From: JAJZNI01 sp035624785
GTDB lineage: Bacteria > Chloroflexota > Dormibacteria > Aeolococcales > Aeolococcaceae
Assembly (NCBI GenBank): GCA_035624785.1
Contig: DASPQV010000016.1
Coordinates: forward strand, 52,832 to 116,831
DNA: 64,000 bases
Reading direction: 5' to 3'
Positions 26,716 to 35,119 of the stretch are shown piece after piece. The notes beneath the pieces were generated by a model, which saw only the letters and a program-made list of their open reading frames with translations, did not search any database and had not been told where the DNA came from. A program made the position numbers and the translations under genes. Each line of letters starts with the position of its first letter. Positions within the stretch are counted from its first letter, which is position 1.

Positions 26716-27516
26716 ATGACCGGACCGCTGACGTCACCAGCCGCCGAGCCCGCGGTGCGCCGGATCTCAGTGGTCAAGGCGGGCGAGCAGGCGCGATACA
26801 TCACACTCGAGACGATCTCAGCGCAGCGGGGCGCGCGCATCGAGCTGGCCTCCGGGCAGGAGCGGCTCGCGGTGGTCATGACCGGCCGGGTCAGGGTCAG
26901 CACCGACGGCCATCGCGAGCTGGGGACCGCGGGATGCCGGGACAGCGTCTTCGACGGTCCTGGCGACGCGGTCTACCTGCCACCCGGGGTCGGGGCCGGC
27001 CTGGTCGTCGAGGACGAAGCCGGCGTCGCCGTCGCCTCGGCGGCTGCCGGCCCCCTGGAGCCAGGCCCGCCGCGGATCATCCGCGCTGCTGAGCAGAGGG
27101 TCGCCACCGTCGGCAGGACCAGCTGGCAGCGCTCGGTGCGGACCATCCTCGGTCCCGACGACGCGGCCTCCCGCCTGCTGGTCGGAGAGACCATCAACGA
27201 GCCGGGCCGGTGGTCGTCGTACCCGCCCCACCGTCACGACCGGGAGAGCGCGGACGAGGTGGCCCTGGAGGAGGTGTACCTGTACCGGGTGTCGCCGAGC
27301 GACGGCTTCGGCGTCCAAGTGCGCTACGACAGCGACGAGAACCGAGAGGCGCGCGTGGTTCGCGACGGCGACGTCTCGGTGATCCGATCCGGTTTCCATC
27401 CCGTGGTGGCGGCGCCCGGCTACCGTCTCTACTACCTCTGGATCATGGCCGGGGAGGGACGGGTGACGCGCGGCTACATCGATCCCCGCTACCGCTGGAT
27501 CGAGGCCGCCCCATGA
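26716..27516 (+). CDS. iolB: 5-deoxy-glucuronate isomerase (IolB/KduI-like)
   Basis: A 266-residue bicupin isomerase, usually acting in myo-inositol catabolism (5-deoxy-glucuronate to 2-deoxy-5-keto-gluconate). The diagnostic segments are GRWSSYPPHRHDRESADEVALEEVYLYRVSPSDGFGVQV, with metal-binding His residues and Glu, and SGFHPVVAAPGYRLYYLWIMAG. A GGAGG Shine-Dalgarno precedes the ATG. No other inositol genes are near; it is coupled by a 4-nt ATGA overlap to an SDR dehydrogenase, an arrangement reminiscent of KduI-KduD. The substrate may therefore be a related uronate. Confidence 0.92.
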   Translation: MTGPLTSPAAEPAVRRISVVKAGEQARYITLETISAQRGARIELASGQERLAVVMTGRVRVSTDGHRELGTAGCRDSVFDGPGDAVYLPPGVGAGLVVEDEAGVAVASAAAGPLEPGPPRIIRAAEQRVATVGRTSWQRSVRTILGPDDAASRLLVGETINEPGRWSSYPPHRHDRESADEVALEEVYLYRVSPSDGFGVQVRYDSDENREARVVRDGDVSVIRSGFHPVVAAPGYRLYYLWIMAGEGRVTRGYIDPRYRWIEAAP

Positions 27517-28307
27517 TCGATCTGGCCGGGCGCCGAATCCTGGTCACCGGCGGCGGGAGCGGGATCGGCCGGGCCATCGCGCTCGGGGCCTGTTCCGCGG
27601 GTGCCGATGTGGTGATCGCGGGGCGCCGAACCGGCGTCCTCGACGAGGTGGCCGCCGCGGCCTCGGGGAGCGGCCGCATCTCCGCGGTGCCCGCCGACAT
27701 CGGAGATGCAGCCTCGGTGACCGCGCTGGTGGCCGCGTGCCGGAAGCGGCTGGACGGTATCGACGGTCTGGTCCATGCCGCAGGCGTGCACTCGATCGGT
27801 GAGAGCCTCGCGCTCGACGACGAAGAGCTGGAACGAGTCCTGCAAACCAATCTGGTGGGCGCCTTCCGGGTGACCCGGGAGGTGGGCCGGGTGATGCTCG
27901 AGGCGGGTGCCGGTTCGATCGTGGAGATCGCCTCGCTGAGCAGCTACGGCGGTTTCCCCGGCCGGCTGGCTTACGCGGTCTCCAAGGCGGGTCTGCTGGA
28001 GATGACCCGGACCCTCGCCGCGGAATGGGGCCGCCGGGGGGTGCGCATCAATGCCCTGGTCCCCGGCTTTGTCCGCACCGCGATCCAGGACTCGCTGATC
28101 GAGCGCGGGCTCCTCGACGTCGAGGCGCTGGAGGCTCGGACCCCCCTCGGCCGCAGGGCCGAGGCCGATGACATGGTGCAGCCCGCCCTCTTCCTGCTCT
28201 CCGACGCGGCCCGGTTCGTGACCGGGCACGGCCTGCTGGTCGATGGCGGCTGGCTGAGCTTCGTCGGACCGGTGGATCGCTACTCGGGCACCGTCAGCCG
28301 ACCCTGA
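27513..28307 (+). CDS. Short-chain dehydrogenase/reductase
   Basis: A 264-residue classical SDR. The cofactor loop TGGGSGIGRAIA, the NAG-equivalent HAAGV, the active-site Ser in VEIASLSSYGG and the YAVSK catalytic Tyr-Lys are all present, and the C-terminal LFLLSDAARFVTGHGLLVDGGW is typical. It overlaps iolB by 4 nt and probably works on the product of that isomerase or a related keto-deoxy sugar acid (KduD-like), which is inference from context. Confidence 0.92.
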   Translation: MIDLAGRRILVTGGGSGIGRAIALGACSAGADVVIAGRRTGVLDEVAAAASGSGRISAVPADIGDAASVTALVAACRKRLDGIDGLVHAAGVHSIGESLALDDEELERVLQTNLVGAFRVTREVGRVMLEAGAGSIVEIASLSSYGGFPGRLAYAVSKAGLLEMTRTLAAEWGRRGVRINALVPGFVRTAIQDSLIERGLLDVEALEARTPLGRRAEADDMVQPALFLLSDAARFVTGHGLLVDGGWLSFVGPVDRYSGTVSRP

Positions 28308-28365
28308 TCTGCCGGACACCCGGCCGCGCGACCTGCGGGGCCGGCACGACGGAGCGGCCGCCGGG

Positions 28366-28887
28366 TCAGACCGTGACGACCTCGCCCTCGACCTGCTGGA
28401 CCTCGACCTCGGTGAGCTGATCGACCCGGCGAAGCGTGCTCGGATCGGTGAGCCGGTCGGTGAAGAGGATGCCATCCAGGTGGTCGATCTCATGCTGGAT
28501 GGCACGGGCCAGCAGACCGCTCCCCTTGACCCGCACCGGCTTGCCGTGACGGTTGATGGCCTTGCAGACGACCTTCTCGGACCGCTTGACCTCCCCGACC
28601 ATGCCCGGGATCGAGAGACAGCCCTCGTAGCCGACCTGCTCGCCCTCCTGCTTGATGATCTCGGGATTGGCGAGGTGGAATAGCTGGTTGTCGACCTTGA
28701 TGGTGATGACCCGCAGGGACACGTCGACCTGGGGCGCAGCGAGGCCGACACCCGGAGCCGCGATCATCGTCTCCATCATGTCGTCCATGAGCTTCCGCAC
28801 CGAATCGTCCACCTTGCCGACACGAGGCGCGCGCCGGCGGAGGACAGGGTTGTCCTCGCTCACGGTGACGATGTGGAGGAGGGTCAC
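28366..28887 (-). CDS. def: Peptide deformylase
   Basis: A 173-residue metalloenzyme that removes the formyl group from nascent peptides. The three conserved motifs are intact: PGVGLAAPQV, EGCLSIPG (the metal-binding Cys) and the metal-binding AIQHEIDHLDG. AAGGAG precedes the GTG start. It lies 30 nt downstream of priA on the same strand, as in many bacteria, but the usual next gene (fmt) is separated from it by an inserted rightward pair. Confidence 0.96.
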   Translation of the reverse strand: MTLLHIVTVSEDNPVLRRRAPRVGKVDDSVRKLMDDMMETMIAAPGVGLAAPQVDVSLRVITIKVDNQLFHLANPEIIKQEGEQVGYEGCLSIPGMVGEVKRSEKVVCKAINRHGKPVRVKGSGLLARAIQHEIDHLDGILFTDRLTDPSTLRRVDQLTEVEVQQVEGEVVTV

Positions 28888-28917
28888 GGGTGGGCTCCTT
28901 GGACGGCGCCGGCGCCG

Positions 28918-30936
28918 TCACATCGAGGGGTCGACGTCGATGCTCCAGCCCCGTCCGCGGGGCAGGTGGGGAAACGCCCTCTCGATCTCGGTCCCTCGCA
29001 CCGTCACCTGCCAGCGGTACTGGCCACGGAGCCGGTGCAGGAAGGCGGGCGTCGGGCCGAGGACGTCCAGCCCGGCACTGGGCCCGAGGATAGCAGAGAG
29101 CTCTCCGGCGCAACGCCGGGCCGCCGCCTCCGCGGCGGCGTCATCGGCGTGGCTCATGGTGCAGGTGACCAGCCGGGCATAGGGGGGAAACCGGTGCGCC
29201 CGGCGGACTCGGATCTCGTCGTGGGCGAATCCGAGGTAGTCGTGGGTGAGGGCGTGGCGTACCGCATAGTGGTCCGGGCTGTAGGTCTGGAGAATGACCC
29301 GGGCCGGCTCGTCACCCCGACCGGCGCGCCCGGCGACCTGGGTCAGCAGCGAGAAGGTGACCTCGCCGCTGCGATAGTCGGGGAAGTGGAGAGACGTGTC
29401 GGCGTTGACGATGCCGACCAGGCGCACCCTGCCCAGGTCCCAGCCCTTGGCCACCATCTGGGTGCCGATCAGGCAGTCCGCATCCCCGGCTCGGAACCGC
29501 TCGTAGATCTCGAAGTAGGCGTCACGACGCTGCACGGTGTCGCGGTCCATGCGCAGCAGCCGGAGCCCCGGGAAGAGCTCGGCCACCTCCGCCTGGAGAC
29601 GCTCGGTGCCCATGCCCAGTCCCCGGATGGCGGTGGATCCACAGCCTGGGCAGCGCTCGGGGAGCGGCCGTGACAGGCCACAGTAGTGGCAGTCGCAGCG
29701 CTGCCTCCCGGCGTGGTAGACGAGCGAGACGCTGCAGTGAGGACAGCCCAGCGGCTCGCCGCAGCTCCGGCAGAGCACGACCGTGGCCGTCCCCCGCCGG
29801 TTGAGATAGAGGATCGCCTGCCCCCTCTCGGCGCGGCACTCCTCCATGGCCCGCACCAGTGCCTGCGAGAGGGGGCTTCGGTTCCCCGCTCGCAGCTCCT
29901 CCCTGAGGTCCACCACCTCGATCGGCGGCAGAGCGCGCCCGGTGATCCGCTCCGGCAGGGTGGCCAGCTCCAGCGCGCCGGTGCGAGCCTGGAAGTAGCT
30001 CTCGACGCGGGGAGTGGCGCTGCCCAGGACAACGGGGATGGAGAGGCGACGGCCCAGCTCCAGGGCGGTGTCGACCGCGTGGTACCGGGGAACCCGGTCC
30101 TGCTTGTAGGCGGATGCGTCCTCCTCATCCACGACGATGACGCCGAGCCGGGGCAGGGGAGCGAAGACGGCGCTGCGTGAGCCCACCACGACGTCGACGG
30201 CGCCGCGGCGGGCGCGGCTCCACTCCTGGGCGCGCTCGGCGTCAGTGAGGGCGGAGTGGATGACCGCCAGCCTGCCCGGGAAGCGGCTGGAGAAGCGGCG
30301 GATCATCTGCGGGGTCAGGGCGATCTCCGGGACCAGGCAGACGGCCTGCCGGCCGCGGGCCAGGGCGGCGTCGATGGCGGCGAGGTAGACCTCGGTCTTG
30401 CCGCTGCCGGTCACACCATGGAGGAGGACCCCGCAGTGGCTGCCCGCCGCCACCGCCGCGAGCAGTGGGGACACGGCCTGCCGCTGAGCCTCGGACAGCG
30501 CGGGCGGCTCGTCCCGCCGCGCTCCGGAGCGTGCCGCCGCCACCGCCGCCGAGGTCGACCTGGGGCCCCGGCGCCGGGCGCTGTCCGGCTCTCCGGTCCT
30601 CGCCCCCTTGGGGATCATGGCCTTGAGCACCTCGGGAAGCGGAGCGCAGTACCGGCTCGCCACCCACTCGGCCAGCCCCACCAGGACGGCGGGGAGAAGT
30701 GGCTCCTCCTCGACGACGCCGGCGATGGGCCGGACGTCGGCGAGGTCGCACCGGCTGGAGACGGCCACCACCAGCCCGGAGAGGGTGCGAGCGCCGAAGG
30801 GTACCCGGACCCGCGCCCCGGGTACCACCCGGGCGCCCAGCTCGGGCGGCACGGCATAGGTGTACCGCTCCTGGGGCAGCATGCCCCGGCTGTCCGGAAC
30901 CACCAAGGCGAACACCGGTGCGGTCACGCCCAGCAT
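28918..30936 (-). CDS. priA: Primosomal protein N' (replication restart helicase PriA)
   Basis: A 672-residue DNA helicase for restarting stalled replication forks. The N-terminal DNA-binding domain begins near FALVVPDSRGM. Walker A is GVTGSGKTEVY and Walker B is VVDEEDASAYKQ, where the usual DEEH is DEED. The zinc-binding cysteines CRSCGEPLGCPHC and CDCHYCGLSRPLPERCPGCG are complete. Motif V/VI (GTQMVAKGWD, QVAGRAGRGD) follows. I chose the ATG at 30936, next to the first family-like residues; an earlier in-frame ATG at 31107 would overlap the divergent lipoprotein gene start. Confidence 0.93.
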   Translation of the reverse strand: MLGVTAPVFALVVPDSRGMLPQERYTYAVPPELGARVVPGARVRVPFGARTLSGLVVAVSSRCDLADVRPIAGVVEEEPLLPAVLVGLAEWVASRYCAPLPEVLKAMIPKGARTGEPDSARRRGPRSTSAAVAAARSGARRDEPPALSEAQRQAVSPLLAAVAAGSHCGVLLHGVTGSGKTEVYLAAIDAALARGRQAVCLVPEIALTPQMIRRFSSRFPGRLAVIHSALTDAERAQEWSRARRGAVDVVVGSRSAVFAPLPRLGVIVVDEEDASAYKQDRVPRYHAVDTALELGRRLSIPVVLGSATPRVESYFQARTGALELATLPERITGRALPPIEVVDLREELRAGNRSPLSQALVRAMEECRAERGQAILYLNRRGTATVVLCRSCGEPLGCPHCSVSLVYHAGRQRCDCHYCGLSRPLPERCPGCGSTAIRGLGMGTERLQAEVAELFPGLRLLRMDRDTVQRRDAYFEIYERFRAGDADCLIGTQMVAKGWDLGRVRLVGIVNADTSLHFPDYRSGEVTFSLLTQVAGRAGRGDEPARVILQTYSPDHYAVRHALTHDYLGFAHDEIRVRRAHRFPPYARLVTCTMSHADDAAAEAAARRCAGELSAILGPSAGLDVLGPTPAFLHRLRGQYRWQVTVRGTEIERAFPHLPRGRGWSIDVDPSM

Positions 30937-31105
30937 GATGCGCCAGCTCCAGCGGGTCAGGCCAGGCAGCGACCCCGGCTGCCGACCCCCGGCAAGTCGA
31001 CGGCCGGCCCCCGGGGCTGGTTGCCGAGCGCCGCCGGAGCTGGCCTCCCCGTCGCGAACCGCCCCGGGAACCCCACCACCGTCAGTCGCGTCGTAGAGTG
31101 CAGAC

Positions 31106-31618
31106 ATGCTCGGATGGCGGCCGGCTCGACGTCCCGCGATGGCAGGGCGATTGCCGCTCGTCGTGGCCGGCGCTGTGGTGGGGCTCGCGGCCGCCTGCGG
31201 CTCGACCCCCACGACCTCGCCCTCAGTGAACGGCACCAACAACTCGACGCTGGACACCACGGGCCTGACCGAGGTGCAGATCGTCGAGTCCCGGCCTCTG
31301 CCGCCGCCCTACGACACCGCCCAGGCGATCCTCGACTCCCCCGCCGACCTCGCCAGCTTCGCCCAGCTGGCGCAGCAGCATCACATCGAAGTCTCGGTCA
31401 TCACCCAACAGCTCCAGCCGGGATGCACCGGCGGTGCCGAGTACACGATCACCGTCGAACGGGCGGACGGCTCGCAGACGGTGCTCACCCTCGACGAGTG
31501 CGGCGGCCAGAGTGCCGGCAACATCGCCGGCGACGCCACCGGCTTCATCGAGGACCTGACCGCGCAGTTCCCCCTGGCAGCGCCGAGCGCGTCACCGTCA
31601 GCCAGCGCCAGCACCTGA
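31106..31618 (+). CDS. Putative secreted lipoprotein
   Basis: A 170-residue protein with a basic N-terminus, a hydrophobic signal (LPLVVAGAVVGLAAAC) ending in a lipobox-like LAAAC, then a Ser/Thr-rich linker and a soluble domain with two conserved-looking cysteines (PGCTGG and LDECGG). A Ser/Ala-rich tail follows. I do not recognise the domain (QIVESRPLPPPYDTAQAILDS opens it). TAGAGT is 6 nt before the ATG, so the mRNA is probably leaderless. It is divergent from priA. Confidence 0.65.
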   Translation: MLGWRPARRPAMAGRLPLVVAGAVVGLAAACGSTPTTSPSVNGTNNSTLDTTGLTEVQIVESRPLPPPYDTAQAILDSPADLASFAQLAQQHHIEVSVITQQLQPGCTGGAEYTITVERADGSQTVLTLDECGGQSAGNIAGDATGFIEDLTAQFPLAAPSASPSASAST

Positions 31619-31757
31619 CCACTCGCCCGGCGGCCAGCTGACCGAGCCGGGACCGGCTCACCGCGCCTCTAGCGGTCAGGGACTGTTATGTCCACGACTG
31701 GGACAAGTGAGGGGGACGCATCTCGCCTGCTCCGCCGTCTCAAACGAGGGGCCTGGG

Positions 31758-32447
31758 TCAGCCGGCGGGCCCGGGCCGGCGAGCCGGAAGGCGCGCCACC
31801 AGGAGGGCCACCAGCCGGCGGGCGACCTCCAGCTTGGGGGCGCGCTCCACGGTCAGGACGACACCATCGCGGTCGAGGACGGTGATCGCGTTGTCGGCGG
31901 CGCCCATGCCCACCCCCGGTACCCCGACGTCATTGAGAACGACCAGATCCAGGCCCTTGCGGCGCAGCTTCTCGGCGGCGTTGGCCAGCAGGTCGTCGGT
32001 CTCGGCGGCGAACCCGACCAGGAGGAGCCGCGCCCGACGGGGGTGCTCGGCGAGCGAGGCCAGGATGTCGACGGTGGGGACCAGCTCCAGGGTCATCCCC
32101 TCGTCCGACTTCTTGAGCTTCCGGTGGTGGGCGTGGCGGGGACGGTAGTCGGAGACCGCCGCCGCCATCAGCAGCAGGTCGGCGGTGTCCAGGGCGGCCC
32201 AGACCGCCCGACCCATCTCCTCGGCCGTCTCCACCTCGGTGACCCCCAACCCGGCCGCCGGCGGAGGCGGCGGCGCAGCGGTGATCAGCGCCACCTCCGC
32301 CCCGGCCTCCAGGAGCGCGGCCGCCAAGGCGGTGCCCATCCGGCCGCTCGAGCGGTTGGAGATGTAGCGGACAGCGTCGATCGGCTCCCGGGTTCCACCC
32401 GCGGTGACCACCGCCCGCAGACCGGCGAGCGGCAACCCGGCGCTCAT
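31758..32447 (-). CDS. coaB: Phosphopantothenate-cysteine ligase (stand-alone CoaB)
   Basis: A 229-residue CoaB, which joins cysteine to 4'-phosphopantothenate in coenzyme A synthesis. The nucleotide-binding N-terminus VVTAGGTREPIDAVRYISNR, SSGRMGTALA, MAAAVSDYRP and the C-terminal VGFAAET and DLVVLNDVG segments are all typical. In most bacteria CoaB and CoaC are one fused protein; here they are two genes overlapping by 4 nt. It is the last gene of the ileS operon. Confidence 0.95.
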   Translation of the reverse strand: MSAGLPLAGLRAVVTAGGTREPIDAVRYISNRSSGRMGTALAAALLEAGAEVALITAAPPPPPAAGLGVTEVETAEEMGRAVWAALDTADLLLMAAAVSDYRPRHAHHRKLKKSDEGMTLELVPTVDILASLAEHPRRARLLLVGFAAETDDLLANAAEKLRRKGLDLVVLNDVGVPGVGMGAADNAITVLDRDGVVLTVERAPKLEVARRLVALLVARLPARRPGPAG

Positions 32448-33046
32448 CCTCCAGCCGCCCGCCGCAGCAGCGCCACGGCGGCCGCGACGATGGCATCGGG
32501 CTCGGCCATCCGGCCAAGTCCCTCTCTCCCGCTGGCCAGCCGGCCGGTGACCGGCCCAACCTGGGCCACCCCGCGGCTCCGCAGCGTCTCGACGTGAGCC
32601 GCGGTGGCCGGATGCTCCCACATCGCCGTCTCCATGGCTGGGGCGATGAGCATCGGCGCCCGGCAGGCGAGGGCGGTTGCGGTGACCGCATCGTCGGCCA
32701 GCCCCAGGGCAAGGCGAGCGATCAGGTTGGCGGAGGCGGCGACCACCACCTGGAGCTCTGCCCACTGGGACAGGCTCAGGTGCTCCATCCCGGCACCGGG
32801 CTCCGGAGGATCGAAGAGGTCGGTCACCACGGCATGCCCGGAGAGGCTGCGCAGAGTCAGGGGGCCGACGAACTGGGTGGCGGCCCGGGTCATCGCCACC
32901 CGGACGTCCGCGCCGCGACGGCGCAGCAGGGTGACCACGTCCGCGGCTTTGTATGCGGCCACGCTTCCTCCCACGTGGACGAGGACGCGCCGCTGCGAAA
33001 GGTCGCCCGCCACGGCGGTCTCACCGGCTGGAGTGGTTGCGCTCAT
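32444..33046 (-). CDS. coaC: Phosphopantothenoylcysteine decarboxylase (stand-alone CoaC)
   Basis: A 200-residue flavoprotein of the HFCD family that decarboxylates phosphopantothenoylcysteine to phosphopantetheine. VHVGGSVAAYKAADV (FMN binding), the catalytic His in MEHLSLSQWAE, and ANLIARLALGLADD are in place. The substrate-recognition motif usually written PxMNxxMW reads PAMETAMW here, with Glu for the conserved Asn. It overlaps both neighbours by 4 nt (ATGA). No rpoZ lies between it and gmk. Confidence 0.93.
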   Translation of the reverse strand: MSATTPAGETAVAGDLSQRRVLVHVGGSVAAYKAADVVTLLRRRGADVRVAMTRAATQFVGPLTLRSLSGHAVVTDLFDPPEPGAGMEHLSLSQWAELQVVVAASANLIARLALGLADDAVTATALACRAPMLIAPAMETAMWEHPATAAHVETLRSRGVAQVGPVTGRLASGREGLGRMAEPDAIVAAAVALLRRAAGG

Positions 33047-33690
33047 GGTCTGCTCGCCTCCGCCCGCCTGCTCTCCACGATGTCGAGGATCTCGCGGGCA
33101 GCCCGGCGGACATCGTCGTTGACCACGCGGTGGTCGTATCGGTCCTGCTCGGCCAGCTCCCGCTGGGCGTTGGCCCAGCGGAGCTCCAGGCTCTCAGCCG
33201 ACTCGGTGGCCCGCTCCTCGAGCCGCCGGCGCAGCTCCTCCAGGCTGGGAGGCAGCAGGAAGATGAAGATCGCCCCCTCGACCCGCCGGCGCACCCAGGC
33301 CGCTCCCTGAACGTCGATCTTGAGCACGATGTCCTCGCCGCGGTCCAGGCTGGCCCGCACCCGCGCCTCCGCGGTCCCGTACCAATGTCCGTGGACCCTC
33401 GCGTACTCGAGGAGCTCGCGGCGCTCGATCATGGCCGCGAACTCCGGCTCGCTGACGAAGGAGTAGGAGGCGCCGTCCGTCTCGCCGGCGCGTGGCGGCC
33501 GGGTCGTGTAGGAGATCGAGTAGTTGAGCCGTGGAGCGATCCGGAAGACCTCCCGGAGGACGGTGTCCTTGCCCACCCCGCTGGGGCCGGAGATGACCAC
33601 CAGCCGCCCGGGGGTGGTGGACAGGCGGGGATGGGAGCCGCCGTCGGGCGAATCGACCGGCGGGCTCGTGCCGCCGCCCCCCAGGGTCAC
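33043..33690 (-). CDS. gmk: Guanylate kinase
   Basis: A 215-residue GMP kinase (GMP + ATP to GDP + ADP). The P-loop VVISGPSGVGKDTV is preceded by a 28-residue disordered extension from the GTG start. The GMP-binding region SISYTTRPPRAGETDGASYSFV and the lid follow; DIVLKIDVQGAAWV and FIFLLPPSLEELRRRL are also typical. It overlaps rluD upstream and coaC downstream by 4 nt each. An internal start closer to the P-loop is possible. Confidence 0.95.
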   Translation of the reverse strand: MTLGGGGTSPPVDSPDGGSHPRLSTTPGRLVVISGPSGVGKDTVLREVFRIAPRLNYSISYTTRPPRAGETDGASYSFVSEPEFAAMIERRELLEYARVHGHWYGTAEARVRASLDRGEDIVLKIDVQGAAWVRRRVEGAIFIFLLPPSLEELRRRLEERATESAESLELRWANAQRELAEQDRYDHRVVNDDVRRAAREILDIVESRRAEASRP

Positions 33691-34589
33691 AACCGGCCCT
33701 CCCTCGCCGCCTCGCGCAGCTCGAGGAGGGCGCCGGGCAGCGGTGACTCGAAGCTCATCTCGCGACCATCCGCGGGATGGACGAATCGGATCTGGCGGGC
33801 GTGCAGGGCCAGCCGGGATGCCCCGTCACGGCGGCGGCCGTAGACCGGATCGCCGACCAGGGGATGCCCGGTGAAGGCGAGATGGACCCGGATCTGGTGG
33901 GTCCTGCCGGTCCGGAGCCGCACCTCCAGCTCGGTGGTGCGGGGGAAGCGAGCGGCCACCCGCAGGTCGGTGATCGCGGGACGGCCCGAATCCACCACCG
34001 CCATCCGCTTGCGGTCCCGGGGGTCGCGGCCGATCGGGGCCTCGACGGTCGCGGTGGCCTCGGCGAAGCCGCCGTGAGCCAGGGCCCAGTACACGCGAGC
34101 CAGGCTGCGTCGCTGCAGCTGGACGGCCAGGTCCCGATGGGCGGCCTCCGACTTGGCGACCACCAGCAGGCCGGAGCTGTCGCGGTCGAGGCGGTGGACG
34201 ATCCCGGGGCGCTCCGCGCCCCCGAGCAGCGACCAGGTGGCGCCGCGCTGGCGGAGCCCGTCGGCGAGGGTGCCATGGGGGTGCCCGGGGGCGGGGTGGA
34301 CCACCAGCCCGGCGGGCTTGTCGACGACGGCGAGCCATCGGTCCTCGTAGACCACGGTCAGCTCGACCGGAGGACCCTCGCCGGGGGCGCCCGGGGCCGG
34401 CTGAGGCGGCTCCGAGACCTCCACGCGGTCGGCCGGGGCGAGGCGGCGGCCGGGATGTCCCGGGCGGCCATTGACCCGAACCGCACCGGCCGCGATGAGC
34501 AGCTGAGCCGCGTGGCGGCTGATCCCCCGCTCCGCGGCCAGCCAGAGATCGAGACGGGGGCGCTCGACCGTCTCCGCGGCCACGCTCAC
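33687..34589 (-). CDS. rluD: RluA-family 23S rRNA pseudouridine synthase (RluD-like)
   Basis: A 300-residue pseudouridine synthase. An N-terminal S4 RNA-binding domain (RLDLWLAAERGISRHAAQLLIAAG) is followed by the catalytic domain with the nucleophile Asp in IVHRLDRDSSGLLVV and the motif LRTGRTHQIRVHLAFTGHPLVGD. RluD modifies helix 69 of 23S rRNA, important for ribosome function; assignment to RluD rather than RluA/C is by its place after lspA. The GTG start at 34589 overlaps lspA by 4 nt. Confidence 0.93.
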   Translation of the reverse strand: MSVAAETVERPRLDLWLAAERGISRHAAQLLIAAGAVRVNGRPGHPGRRLAPADRVEVSEPPQPAPGAPGEGPPVELTVVYEDRWLAVVDKPAGLVVHPAPGHPHGTLADGLRQRGATWSLLGGAERPGIVHRLDRDSSGLLVVAKSEAAHRDLAVQLQRRSLARVYWALAHGGFAEATATVEAPIGRDPRDRKRMAVVDSGRPAITDLRVAARFPRTTELEVRLRTGRTHQIRVHLAFTGHPLVGDPVYGRRRDGASRLALHARQIRFVHPADGREMSFESPLPGALLELREAAREGRL

Positions 34590-35119
34590 GGGTGCCTGGC
34601 CGGTGCGCCTTCCTCGCGCCGGCTGAAGCCGAACTCGTACACCGCGACCAGCATGCCACCCACTATCGCCATGTCGGCGCAGTTGAAGACCGGCCACCAG
34701 TGGAAGTCGATGAAGTCGGTGACGTTGCCGTTGAGCACCAGCCGGTCGATGCCGTTGGAGAGGGAGCCGCCGAGGATGCAGCCGAGCGCCAGCAGCCGCA
34801 GCAGTCCCCCGGTCATGCGCGGCCCCCAGGCCACGATGTAGACGGCGACCACCAGGGCCACGCCCAGGTAGATGTAGGTCAGCCCGGGGCCGATCGAGAA
34901 CGCCGCTCCCGAGTTCTGGATGTCGTGGATGTTGACGAAGGCGTTCCCCGCCGGCACCTGCTCACCGAGTGGGATGTGGCTGGTCACCAGCCACTTGGTG
35001 AGGTGATCGAGGGCGATGACGAACGCCGCCGTGCCCAGCATGATGGCGTAGCGGCGCCGGGTGGTCCGGGTGCGGGTGCGCGGGAGGGTCCCGGGGGCCG
35101 CCTGCTCCTCCACCGTCAC
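34586..35119 (-). CDS. lspA: Signal peptidase II (lipoprotein signal peptidase)
   Basis: A 177-residue aspartyl protease of the membrane that cleaves lipoprotein signal peptides. Four membrane segments are seen. The two catalytic aspartates are in GSLSNGIDRLVL (NxxDR) and FNCADMAIV (FNxAD), the family signatures. IQNSGAAFS is the third conserved motif (NxGAAF). The GTG start overlaps ileS by 4 nt. The lipoprotein encoded at 31106-31618 is a plausible substrate. Confidence 0.95.
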   Translation of the reverse strand: MTVEEQAAPGTLPRTRTRTTRRRYAIMLGTAAFVIALDHLTKWLVTSHIPLGEQVPAGNAFVNIHDIQNSGAAFSIGPGLTYIYLGVALVVAVYIVAWGPRMTGGLLRLLALGCILGGSLSNGIDRLVLNGNVTDFIDFHWWPVFNCADMAIVGGMLVAVYEFGFSRREEGAPARHP

